From Sinobacterium norvegicum (GTDB lineage Bacteria > Pseudomonadota > Gammaproteobacteria > Pseudomonadales > Sinobacteriaceae), in contig NZ_CAKLPX010000001.1 of NCBI RefSeq assembly GCF_923077115.1, positions 1,550,001-1,614,000 of the forward strand: DNA of 64,000 bases, read 5' to 3'. The notes under the pieces are model-generated. The model searched no databases and had not been told where the DNA came from. It saw only the letters and a list, made by a program, of their open reading frames with translations. Made by a program: the position numbers and the translations under genes. Shown here in pieces: positions 34,101 to 42,068 of this stretch (positions are counted from its first letter, which is position 1; every line of letters begins with the position of its first letter).

Positions 34101-36769
34101 TCGACAGCGCCGGCCAATATGCTGATGCAGAAGCGGAGCCCGTCGATATCAGGGCAGACTCTTACGGTAATACTGATGTCAATGTCACTATTACCAATAG
34201 CGAAATCAACGCCAATACAGCGGTTGTGTTTAAATCTGCTGAGCCCACTGAAGATGATTACAACGAAGGCTATGGTAATAGTGATATCGAGCTGATCGAT
34301 ATCAGTGCCGACAGCCGAAGCGAGCTAGCCGACGGCAGTGAACGCAGCCGTGCAGAATTAACAATCAGTGACACGACTTTAAACGCCACTGCAACGATCA
34401 ATGACAAGGGCGGCAATGGCGAAAGCGATGCCAATATTGATATCATCGAGTTTGATGCCGATGGAAAATACGCCAGCTCCGAGGCGGTTATCTCGCTCAA
34501 TAATGTCACCGCAACCGCTAATGCCAGCGCACGCAGCGCCGGCGGCACCGACAACAGTTATGTGACCGCTACCGTCGATGGTATCGATGTCGATGCCTAC
34601 ACCTATACCTATGGCGAGGGCGATATTGACACTACCAGCAGTATCAATCTAACCCTGAGCGACACGACGATTAATATTGCTGCCGAGGCCACCATCGACA
34701 GCAACGTCTTTAATGAAGTGACGGCCAGTGCCGACGGTATTCGTGCCGAGAGTAGCAACCAGTGGGATCGTGAGAGCATCAACATCAACCTCGATAACGC
34801 CGATATTATTGTTGCCGCCACATCCAGCACATCAGCAAACAATACTGCCGAGTTCACCACAGAGGCCTATGGTATTGTCGTTAACAGCACCAATAGTGTC
34901 ATCGACTTAACATCGTCTTCCATTGATGCCAGCGCCAGCACTAGCAGCACTAACGAAGAACAACAGGCGATGGCCTCGGCCATTCTGGTTGAGAGTGGCG
35001 ATGCCACCATCAGCCTCTCTGGCACCACGCTAACCGCCTCGGCCACCAATGGCCAAGCCTTTGGTATCTACGGCACACCGGATGTCATCGGCGATTACGA
35101 AACCTACTACGGTGCCGGTGACCTCACCATCAACCTCGATGCCGACAGTGCCATCAACGCACCGACAGCGGTCTTCGCCAGCGGTAGTTTGAACAACGCC
35201 GGTACTATTTACGGCTTGATCAATATCGACACCGTGAACAACAGCGGCTTCATCAGCGGCCACACCATTGCTCAACAGTTGACGGTTTCAGGCTTCCAAC
35301 AGGGCACTGCTGAGGTTGATGAACTGACGGTAACCGCCGACGGTACTATCTCTTCATCGTTGTCTGCCGATACCGTGCCGACTGAAGCCAACTTCCAGGT
35401 AGCACAAACAGCCGCACTGGCCGATGGCGCAACTGTCGATGTCGAATTTACTGGCTTTAGTCTTTCCTACTTCTTCAACGAATACCTCGTCTTAGAAGCC
35501 GGTGAACTCGATGCTACGCAGGACAACTTGGCACTGGTCGATGGCTTCGCACTGCTCGATGCAGTCTGGTCCGATAGTTTTGGCGATAATACCCTGGCCG
35601 TTAGCTTCGAGGTAGCTGACTTCAGTCAGTACGCCAATACCAACAACGGTAAACTCGCCGCCAATGCCCTGCGCAGCCGCCTAGTGGAATACCTCAGTGA
35701 AATAGAGCCTTCCGCTGATGCCCAAGTACAATCCGCAGTGTCTGTGTCCTCAGCCAGCGTTGCTGCACCACAGGGACTGTATGACTTCCTTATTGAAGTG
35801 AATCAGGCCAATCACTGGGATCAATTAATTGACTCTGCCAACGGTGATAACATCGCCGCCCTGAGCGAGTCAGATCGCGTCGTCGGTAATTATATCCAGC
35901 GTCAACTGGCCGGCAGCACAGGCCTTAACTCCGGTGACGAGGCCTCTGTTCGCAACGGCTTATGGGTACAGGGCCTCTACAGCAAAGGCGAACAGGATCG
36001 CAATGGCGAGAACCCAGGGTTTGACTCTGACACCACGGCGATTGCTCTAGGCTATGGTCGCGACCTGAACGACAACCTCACCATCGGTGCCGGTATTACC
36101 TACTCCGAAACCGAGGTTGATGGGCACACCGCCGGCCAAAGCCTCGAGAGTGATTATGTCTCACTACTGGCTTACGGGCAGTATCAGCATCAAGACTGGT
36201 TTGCCAATGCTGTCATCAGCTATGGTCTGGCATCCAATGATGACGAGCGCCGTGTTGCCTCTGAACAGTTAAGCTCGAGCTATGACAGCGATAGCTTCTC
36301 AATACGCGCCCAAGTGGGCCACGACTTTGGCTTCAATAATGGCATCGTCTTAAGCCCACGCGGTGAATTCCGATACAACTACATGAGCGTCGACGGATAT
36401 CAAGAGCAGGGCGGCACCTTCGCCGCTCTCGAAGTTGATAGCCAGTCTTATGATGTCGTCGAGTTTGGTGCCGGTCTCAACCTGGCAAAAGCCTACGATA
36501 CTCAATACGGTCTATTCACTCCGCACCTGGATGCCGGCATCTACTATGACACCAAGGGCGATAATGTGCAGATGAGCAGCCGCTTTATTGCCGGTGGTCC
36601 AGGCTTTGTTGTTGAAGGTGAGGAGCCCGATCAAACCAGCTTTACCACCACTGCAGGTGTCGACTGGGATATGAACGACCAACACAGTCTGCGCTTAGAT
36701 TATCAGTACTTCGGCAATGGAGACTTCTCGTCTAACTCACTGATGGCTAAATACCATTACGCGTTTTAA
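31133..36769 (+). CDS. Giant type Va autotransporter with acidic repeat passenger
   Basis: 1878 residues. Signal peptide about 1-27 (cleavage near ALAAP). The passenger (about 28-1600) is rich in Asn/Asp/Ser/Thr and contains no Cys that I can find. It holds about 20 imperfect repeats of 50-70 residues built on VTLNNSxIxQxTxLTxGxGxxxDxxxxAI, expected to form a long beta-helix. The C-terminal ~270 residues, from GLWVQGLYSKGEQ to YHYAF, form a 12-strand autotransporter barrel ending in Phe. Surface display is expected; adhesion or biofilm is the usual role but is not shown. Terminator follows. Confidence 0.93.
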   Translation: MSSLPFKSKLIPIAISQALLAQGALAAPFTTVSLADGDSFTEVQVGSDTVEVLSPDNFGGQDDAGIEVTLGNSSSVTTSATANGAYGKGALPTNRTARSTAVYAESLDGGGDVTVTLNNGSSISSSASAADADGAAYAEKYSAHSYSKGIDADNYSGKGGDDARTTIELSGATINVDSDASANGFSYAESKAIDSRNYSNYDSSSSNQVNINDSTLTVSASAVSKEGGSARTSTGVIDISSESKYENSTNTVTLTNSTLNTENTENTENTTSDTIYASATAVHQRSYSESGEANNTTTLSGSTINQNTTVTPLTGESTNINIDQDGIDIVSNTKYSESGDNKNTVTLSDSAIDQRITVSAGSVSNTNVNASNGAIELESSNYSGTEAVTSNSVTLNNSDLTQQTNLSTGDGDSNELYSESSAIIVDGYSEYAGKGGPGGYVSTNGINTITLNNSLISQQSKLTAGSGDNSELSSYAEAITVQPQSNSPVVSAVTKLNNSSIEQTAVLSNNGGDDAEQDVHLGGIYSNSKYSNNYGEGVSDETATSTQSMVELNTASVIQTSTLTLGQGDELDADSNLQAIFSSATSKYGNSASIVNLNADSKIQQQTTITAADGNDIDLDSRQDAINNFGFSSGYGDSFVVVSLNDSVIEQTANLTTGSGEDLDLDADSEGINSFNYSEGGDFIHLVELNNSDIIQASTLTTGANTTDTDLESDHDAIDFEAVFVRGEENLLEAANTVSLSNSAIAQSAQHTLGSGDENNSDIFLRAIDVDTGNYAETANDVTSTTTVSLDNSSISQSTSHTIGAGNYTDVETYITAVDVDTDGNYNNDSIVSLTDSQITIDSAMTIDGGNYIDVSHYAEGVVASFDADGDLNTSTVTLNNSTIALSSDIALGSVSNSYAENSLKGMYIESYADGDNGDGANATTVSINNSQLSTLINTTSTGREVAEGEYNYSENTADAASLDIQAEGRISNTVKVTIDQTTINDSVTIDSAGQYADAEAEPVDIRADSYGNTDVNVTITNSEINANTAVVFKSAEPTEDDYNEGYGNSDIELIDISADSRSELADGSERSRAELTISDTTLNATATINDKGGNGESDANIDIIEFDADGKYASSEAVISLNNVTATANASARSAGGTDNSYVTATVDGIDVDAYTYTYGEGDIDTTSSINLTLSDTTINIAAEATIDSNVFNEVTASADGIRAESSNQWDRESININLDNADIIVAATSSTSANNTAEFTTEAYGIVVNSTNSVIDLTSSSIDASASTSSTNEEQQAMASAILVESGDATISLSGTTLTASATNGQAFGIYGTPDVIGDYETYYGAGDLTINLDADSAINAPTAVFASGSLNNAGTIYGLINIDTVNNSGFISGHTIAQQLTVSGFQQGTAEVDELTVTADGTISSSLSADTVPTEANFQVAQTAALADGATVDVEFTGFSLSYFFNEYLVLEAGELDATQDNLALVDGFALLDAVWSDSFGDNTLAVSFEVADFSQYANTNNGKLAANALRSRLVEYLSEIEPSADAQVQSAVSVSSASVAAPQGLYDFLIEVNQANHWDQLIDSANGDNIAALSESDRVVGNYIQRQLAGSTGLNSGDEASVRNGLWVQGLYSKGEQDRNGENPGFDSDTTAIALGYGRDLNDNLTIGAGITYSETEVDGHTAGQSLESDYVSLLAYGQYQHQDWFANAVISYGLASNDDERRVASEQLSSSYDSDSFSIRAQVGHDFGFNNGIVLSPRGEFRYNYMSVDGYQEQGGTFAALEVDSQSYDVVEFGAGLNLAKAYDTQYGLFTPHLDAGIYYDTKGDNVQMSSRFIAGGPGFVVEGEEPDQTSFTTTAGVDWDMNDQHSLRLDYQYFGNGDFSSNSLMAKYHYAF
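31912..31938 (+). repeat. 9-bp in-frame microsatellite in the passenger gene
   Basis: Three exact copies of CACAGAGAA encode Asn-Thr-Glu repeats. Copy-number change would keep the reading frame and alter passenger length. Confidence 0.85.
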
Positions 36770-36817
36770 ACCGACGCAGGCAGTAGCGATATAAACCGCC
36801 ACTGTAAACTGTAAGAT

Positions 36818-36847
36818 GGCTGGCTCTATGAGCCGGCCTTTTTTTTC
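36818..36847 (+). terminator. Intrinsic terminator of the autotransporter gene
   Basis: GGCTGGCTC and GAGCCGGCC pair around a 3-base loop with one G-T wobble, followed by eight Ts. It lies 50 bases after the stop. Confidence 0.9.
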
Positions 36848-36879
36848 GCTATATTGGTTAAAAAATTGAGATAAGCGCT

Positions 36880-37977
36880 ATGAAACAAGACGCATCGACC
36901 TCCGCCCGCATTGTTGGCGATGATGTTCAAGATGAGATCAACAACCCTTTTCACCTGACCTTTTCAAAGGGCATGATCAGCTGGATGACTCAGCTTAACG
37001 TCGCCCTGGCCTTTACCACCTATACCGCTGGTAAATTAATACTGGCAGGCCCCAACCGTGGCCATCTGACTGTTTCAGAGCGAAATTTTGGCCGCGCCAT
37101 GGCCATGTGGCCGACCGACAATGGGCTGCTATTGAGTACCGAATACCAAATTTGGCGGTTTGAAAACGGCCTCAAACCAGGCCATCAATACGAACAGTGG
37201 GATAAGATATTTTTACCCCGAGCCTGCCACGTCACCGGCGCCGTCGATACCCATGACTTTGCCTATGACAAAGACGGCAGAATGCTCGCCGCCATTACTC
37301 TCTATAACTGTATTGCCACCATCGATGACAGCGGCTGTTTTACCCCGCTTTGGAAGCCTGAGTTTATCAGTGACATCAGCGGTGAAGACCGCTGCCATCT
37401 CAATGGTTTTTGCATGGAAGATGGCGAACTGGCCTATGCCTCAGTCGTCGGCGCCTCCAATACGGCTCAGGGCTGGCGCGATCACCGCGTCGACGGCGGC
37501 ATGATTATCGATACACGCACCAATGCGGTAGTGTGCAGCGGCCTGTCAATGCCGCACTCTCCCCGTCTTTATCAGGGCAAGCTATGGATTTTAGAGGCTG
37601 GTACAGGCTGGTTTGGTTACGTTGATATCGACAGCGGTGAGTTTATCAAGGTGACCTGGTGCCCAGGCTTTACCCGCGGTTTACGCTTTTTTGGCGGCTT
37701 TGCCCTGGTGGGTATATCCAAGCCTCGACACAAGACCTTTCAAGACCTTCCCCTCGACGAACAGTTAAAGCAGCGTGACTGCGAACCCGAATGCGGCGTC
37801 TATATCATCAACCTCAACAGCGGCGAGGTAGAGCATCGGCTGACGATTACCGGCTCGGTGGAAGAGATTTATGATGTCGGTCTGATCGAAAATACGCAAT
37901 CACCAATGCTTGTTGGACTGCAGGGTAAAGAGGTGCGACGCTGGATACAGGTTGGAGAGGATAACCGTCAGCTATAA
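36880..37977 (+). CDS. DUF4915 / TIGR03032-family protein
   Basis: 365 residues. The N-terminal part SWMTQLNVALAFTTYTAGKLILAG, FGRAMAMWPTDNGLLLSTEYQIWRFEN and a later PRACHVTGAVDTHDFAYD match the TIGR03032/DUF4915 pattern. The repeated strand motifs suggest a beta-propeller. No signal peptide, so probably cytoplasmic. Members occur beside surface-protein genes or large secreted proteins in several bacteria, but their function is not known. It lies just after the autotransporter terminator. Confidence 0.8.
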   Translation: MKQDASTSARIVGDDVQDEINNPFHLTFSKGMISWMTQLNVALAFTTYTAGKLILAGPNRGHLTVSERNFGRAMAMWPTDNGLLLSTEYQIWRFENGLKPGHQYEQWDKIFLPRACHVTGAVDTHDFAYDKDGRMLAAITLYNCIATIDDSGCFTPLWKPEFISDISGEDRCHLNGFCMEDGELAYASVVGASNTAQGWRDHRVDGGMIIDTRTNAVVCSGLSMPHSPRLYQGKLWILEAGTGWFGYVDIDSGEFIKVTWCPGFTRGLRFFGGFALVGISKPRHKTFQDLPLDEQLKQRDCEPECGVYIINLNSGEVEHRLTITGSVEEIYDVGLIENTQSPMLVGLQGKEVRRWIQVGEDNRQL

Positions 37978-38071
37978 AAATATTGCCACTGAACCCCGCG
38001 TAGCCGGCAGCAACAATCAACGCTATTGTTTCTGTCGGAGACTCTCTTCAGCCGCCAAGGAGGCCGCCCAG

Positions 38072-38482
38072 ATGCCAATGCTTACCCGCCGAAAAAAACA
38101 CCTTACCGCCTTTCTTTTCGCGCTCATCGCAGGGCTGATCTCACTGCCCTGCCACAGTGCCGACAAGGCAGCCACCATAGAACATGGGGACAGCAACCCC
38201 AACAATATCAATCAGGCCTGGGACAGCATGCAACAACAGTGGCTTGAGACGGACCAATTTTGGCTGAGCAGCGCCGAGCAAGAGGGCGGTTTAACCTGGG
38301 GAACGCGCAGCGAGTATCCACCCTACGAGGCGGTAAAAGAGCGCGACACAATGATTATCGTCACCCATAACGGTCCCTGTATGATGGAGTTTTTCCACAC
38401 TCGCTGGCGCCGCGCCAACGATGTTCGTCGCTGGAATGAGGTGATGAATGATTATCAAGGATGTGCCACGGTATTTGATTAA
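38072..38482 (+). CDS. Small periplasmic protein, unknown
   Basis: 136 residues from the ATG at 38072, with AAGGAGG about 9 bases upstream; the frame upstream is discarded. Signal peptide with cleavage after CHSA. The mature protein has WGTRSEYPPYEAVKERDTM and a striking GPCMMEFFHTRWRRANDVRRWNEVMNDYQGC end with two Cys. No family name recalled. It is upstream of the thioredoxin and oxidoreductase genes and may belong to the same unit. Confidence 0.7.
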   Translation: MPMLTRRKKHLTAFLFALIAGLISLPCHSADKAATIEHGDSNPNNINQAWDSMQQQWLETDQFWLSSAEQEGGLTWGTRSEYPPYEAVKERDTMIIVTHNGPCMMEFFHTRWRRANDVRRWNEVMNDYQGCATVFD

Positions 38483-38565
38483 ATCCGCTTATCTGTTCAC
38501 TACCGGGAACTTAATCATCGCCGACACACTCAAATTAACAAACATTGATGTTAAGGTGGAAGACA

Positions 38566-39081
38566 ATGATCAAAATGCGCAACGCACTGATGACACTACT
38601 ATTGCCGATTGGCCTGTGCTTTAACGCCAGTATTAGTCATGCCACAGAGACCGCCGCCGAAGTAATGCTACCGGCCTATAGCACAGAGTATTCGCCCAAA
38701 CGAAACCCCTTCGATGATGCCAACAAGGCTATTGCCCTCGCCCATGCAGAGAATAAAAACGTCTTTATTGAGGTGGGCGGTAGCTGGTGCGGCTGGTGTT
38801 ATAAGTTCGACGCCACGCTGAAGAAGAACCGCGAACTCAATCAGGCTTTTTACCAACAATTCGTGGTGCTCAAGGTCAGCGTCGACGATGAAAACGACAA
38901 CGCCGAATTCATTAAAGGGCTGCCGCCGTTTACCGGCTATCCTCACTTCTTTGTCGCCGACAGTCAGGGGAAAGTTTTTCTGTCCCAAACCCCAACTGAC
39001 TTTGTCGCCGATGGCGAATTTGTTGACCAACGTATTGTTAATTTTATCGATGCCGTCGCCCAACGCACCGCATCGCAATAG
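38566..39081 (+). CDS. Periplasmic thioredoxin-fold protein (CGWC)
   Basis: 171 residues from the ATG at 38566, supported by AAGGTGGA upstream. Signal peptide, cleavage near SHA. Thioredoxin-like domain with active site GSWCGWCYKFD and cis-Pro segment YPHFFVAD. The CGWC pair and leader point to a periplasmic disulfide reductase/isomerase or a related thioredoxin_7-type protein. The Tat-subunit gene follows after 10 bases, so it likely assists that oxidoreductase. Confidence 0.85.
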   Translation: MIKMRNALMTLLLPIGLCFNASISHATETAAEVMLPAYSTEYSPKRNPFDDANKAIALAHAENKNVFIEVGGSWCGWCYKFDATLKKNRELNQAFYQQFVVLKVSVDDENDNAEFIKGLPPFTGYPHFFVADSQGKVFLSQTPTDFVADGEFVDQRIVNFIDAVAQRTASQ

Positions 39082-39091
39082 GCTGCTGAAG

Positions 39092-39694
39092 ATGAACAAC
39101 CCTTTTCTCGCCCCCACCGCCGCTGAACCGCAAAAGTTGAACGGTGGTATCAGTCGTCGCCACTTTGTTCAAGGCCTCGCCGGTGCCAGCATACTCGTTC
39201 CCGTCTCGGCCTCGGCAATCAACCAAGCGGCTGAGGCGCTGGTTGAGGAACGCGATAAAGACCCGTGGCTCACCCTCGGGCTGGTACAGCAGTTAGTGTT
39301 ACCCAACGATGGTAATGGCCCCGGCGCCAGCGAGATCAACGCCCTGGCTTATCTGCGCGCAGTCAGCGAACAGCCCCAGTTAGATACCGATTCAAAAGCC
39401 TTTATTTTCAATGGCGTTAACTGGGTCAACGACGTTGCCATGCAATCTCATCAACAACATTTCTCGGCACTCAACAACGAGCAACAGCGTCTATTACTCA
39501 CCACGGTTGCCAAGTCTAGGGCGGGGGAGAACTGGCTATCAATGCACGTCCGCTATCTGTTTGAGGCCTTGTTGTCGTCACCGGGCTATGGCTCGAATAT
39601 CGATCAAATAGGCTGGCAGTGGCTACAACACAGCGGCGGTTTCCCGCAGCCGTCAGAGCAAAAACTATGGTTTAACTTGGAGCGCCGTAGCTAA
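39092..39694 (+). CDS. Gluconate 2-dehydrogenase subunit 3-family protein (Tat signal)
   Basis: 200 residues from the ATG at 39092. A twin-arginine signal, SRRHFVQGLAGASILVPVSASA, lies at about 29-50, followed by WLTLGLVQQLVLPNDGNGPGASEINALAYL, typical of the small gamma subunit of membrane GMC dehydrogenases. In such enzymes this subunit carries the folded flavoprotein through Tat. The TAATG overlap (39692-39696) with the GMC gene gives coupled translation. No cytochrome c subunit is adjacent. Confidence 0.9.
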   Translation: MNNPFLAPTAAEPQKLNGGISRRHFVQGLAGASILVPVSASAINQAAEALVEERDKDPWLTLGLVQQLVLPNDGNGPGASEINALAYLRAVSEQPQLDTDSKAFIFNGVNWVNDVAMQSHQQHFSALNNEQQRLLLTTVAKSRAGENWLSMHVRYLFEALLSSPGYGSNIDQIGWQWLQHSGGFPQPSEQKLWFNLERRS

Positions 39695-41394
39695 TGACCA
39701 AGACGATACAAACAGAACAATCCTTCGATGCCATCATCATTGGCAGCGGTGCCGGTGCCGGCCCGGTTGCCCTTCGTCTGAGTGAACAGGGTAAGAAAGT
39801 CTTGGTGTTAGAAAAAGGCCCCTGGTATAGCGAGGATGACTATTTCAAAGATGAGATGGCAGCGACCCGACGCAGCGTCTATACGCCACAATTAAAAAAC
39901 GAGTTTCACAGCTTGGAAGAGGAATACACTGACGGCAGTTGGCGCAGTGAAACTACCAAGCAGTCTGGCTGGAGTTTTTGGAACGGCAATACCGTCGGCG
40001 GTTCCTCCAATTTCATGAGCGGATTTTTCTATCGGTTAAAACCCACTGACTTTCGATTAAAGACTGAGTATGGCGCCATCGACGGCGCCAACGTGGTCGA
40101 CTGGCCCATCGACTACCAGGAGATGGAACCCTATTACGCCATGGCCGAGCATCGTGTTGGTATCAGCGGCAAGGTGGCTGAACACCGTTTCTTAGAGCCA
40201 CGTTCTGAGGCCGACTTCCCCATTCCCCCAACCGCTGAACACGCCATCAGCGGCTGGTTTGACAGCAGTTGTCAGCAGCTAGGCTTCACCCCGCTGCGCA
40301 CCGCTCGGGCGGTATTATCGGTGCCGCAGGAACATCGTAAGAGCTGTGAATATGCGGGCTACTGCGGCAGTTATGGCTGTGCCACCGGCGCCAAGGGTAG
40401 CGCCAGAGCGGCACTGTTAGACCCGGCAGTAGCAACGGGGAACTGCGAAATAAGACCGCACAGCAAGGTTTTTAAAATCGCCACCGACAGCAAGGGTGAG
40501 GCTCAAGGCGTGCATTATTACGATCGCCGTGGCAACGAACAAATTGCCTATGCCGAAATCTATGTGGTGGCCTGTCAGGCCATTGAGTCTGCCCGTTTAC
40601 TGCTGTTATCAACCGGGGAAAAACACCCTGACGGCCTCGGCAACAACAGTGGCCAGGTGGGAAAAAACTTGCTGTTCTCCGCCGGCGGCGTCGGCCACGG
40701 CGATTTCCATTATGACCAACTCGAACAGAACAAAGCCGAGCAACTGAAAGTGATAGGCCCCTTTGTTAACCGCGGTTTGCAGGACTGGTATCAGATTGAC
40801 GACAAACAGTTTGGCAGCAAGGCCAAGGGCGGCACCATCGATTTCTTGTTTGCCCATCCCAATGCCATCTCCCGCGCCAATCGCATTCGTTTCGATGATA
40901 ACAACAGCCTGCGCTGGGGCAGCGAGTTAAAAACGGCGTTGCACGACAGCTTTACTCAATCCCGCACCTTCGATTTTGAAGTGTTTAATGATTGGCTGCC
41001 CACGGATAATTGCTATGTTGATCTCGATCGCGACAACACCGACCAATGGGGGCAGCCGGTGGCCAAGGTGAGACTGGGTTATCATCCCCACGATTTGAAG
41101 GTAGGCGAATATTTATCGCAGCAGGGCGAGAAGGTCTTAACGCAGATGGGGGCGCAGAATGTGCGCTCCAGTGTCAGTGGCTCACCGCCGGCTAACCTTC
41201 AGGCCGGCGGTTGCCGCTTCGGTGACGACCCCGCCACCTCGGTACTCGACCGGGACTGTCGCGTCCACGACTGCGGTAATGTCTTCGTCAGCGATGGCAG
41301 CTTTATGCCGACTGGCGGCAGCGTGCCTTATACCTGGACGATATACGCCAATGCCTTTCGCGTCGCCGACATTATCGGCAAGCAGCTCGGGTAA
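39694..41394 (+). CDS. GMC-family flavoprotein dehydrogenase
   Basis: 566 residues. The FAD-binding motif IIGSGAGAGPVALRLSEQGKKVLVLEKG is at the N-terminus, then NTVGGSSNFMSGFFYRL, CEYAGYCGSYGCATGAKGSA, and a C-terminal part with DGSFMPTGGSVPYTWTIYANAFRVAD, as in gluconate/sorbosone-type dehydrogenases. It has no signal of its own, in keeping with export together with subunit 3. It should oxidise a sugar or alcohol in the periplasm. Substrate unknown. It is the last gene of the unit. Confidence 0.92.
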   Translation: MTKTIQTEQSFDAIIIGSGAGAGPVALRLSEQGKKVLVLEKGPWYSEDDYFKDEMAATRRSVYTPQLKNEFHSLEEEYTDGSWRSETTKQSGWSFWNGNTVGGSSNFMSGFFYRLKPTDFRLKTEYGAIDGANVVDWPIDYQEMEPYYAMAEHRVGISGKVAEHRFLEPRSEADFPIPPTAEHAISGWFDSSCQQLGFTPLRTARAVLSVPQEHRKSCEYAGYCGSYGCATGAKGSARAALLDPAVATGNCEIRPHSKVFKIATDSKGEAQGVHYYDRRGNEQIAYAEIYVVACQAIESARLLLLSTGEKHPDGLGNNSGQVGKNLLFSAGGVGHGDFHYDQLEQNKAEQLKVIGPFVNRGLQDWYQIDDKQFGSKAKGGTIDFLFAHPNAISRANRIRFDDNNSLRWGSELKTALHDSFTQSRTFDFEVFNDWLPTDNCYVDLDRDNTDQWGQPVAKVRLGYHPHDLKVGEYLSQQGEKVLTQMGAQNVRSSVSGSPPANLQAGGCRFGDDPATSVLDRDCRVHDCGNVFVSDGSFMPTGGSVPYTWTIYANAFRVADIIGKQLG

Positions 41395-41549
41395 CCTTAA
41401 TGCTTAGATGAACGATTGTTATACATTGGGCCGGGGTAACCATGGGGCGGCCTGCAGCTCGCTGGCCAGAAGATGACAAAGAATCAATGTGACTTTACAG
41501 TCGTAAAGCATTATTGATAGAGGTCAATAAAAACTTAGCGGAGCCCTCC

Positions 41550-42068
41550 ATGTCACACAGCGTAAAGAGTCACATCACCCGAGAAGTCATTACCAACGGT
41601 GTCACCAACAGCTTTTTTAACGGTGTCATTGCCTGGATGCTACTCAAAGAGATTGAGACGATTACCCTGTGGCAGGAACACAGTATTGCCATCGACATGG
41701 CCGCCACCGCCGCCATTTTACTGTTTATTCTGACGGTGATTATCATCCCTCTTAACCGCAGCAAGCTGCGTAAGGGCAAAATCATCGCCGCCGAGTGGAA
41801 CCCGGCCAGCCGCCTACACCGCATCTTAATGAGGTTCCCGCAGAAGCTGTGGCAGCAGGGTTTGATGTTCGCCCTCTGCGGCATCGTCCTCGTCGCGCCG
41901 ATATCTGTCCTGCCCTTTATGCTAACCGGTATTACCGAGATGACCGGCAGCCAATACGCCATCGTCAAAGGCGTCTGGGCCGGTTTAATGGCAGCGATCA
42001 TGGTGATTCCGATGATTATCCTGGCACTGGCACCGGCGGATAATAAGCCCACGCTGGCCAGCGCTTAA
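41550..42068 (+). CDS. Four-helix membrane protein, unknown
   Basis: 172 residues from the ATG at 41550. Hydrophobic segments occur at about 16-33, 47-66, 100-130 and 145-162. A positively charged loop (NRSKLRKGK) lies between helices 2 and 3. No family recognised. The last 4 bases overlap the convergent M48 peptidase gene. The 155 bases upstream hold only a likely promoter region. Confidence 0.6.
   Translation: MSHSVKSHITREVITNGVTNSFFNGVIAWMLLKEIETITLWQEHSIAIDMAATAAILLFILTVIIIPLNRSKLRKGKIIAAEWNPASRLHRILMRFPQKLWQQGLMFALCGIVLVAPISVLPFMLTGITEMTGSQYAIVKGVWAGLMAAIMVIPMIILALAPADNKPTLASA

Noticed and set aside
32000-35275. Many minus-strand ORFs inside the autotransporter gene
   Set aside because: They are shadows caused by biased repeat codons; Val/Leu/Ser-rich with no start signals.
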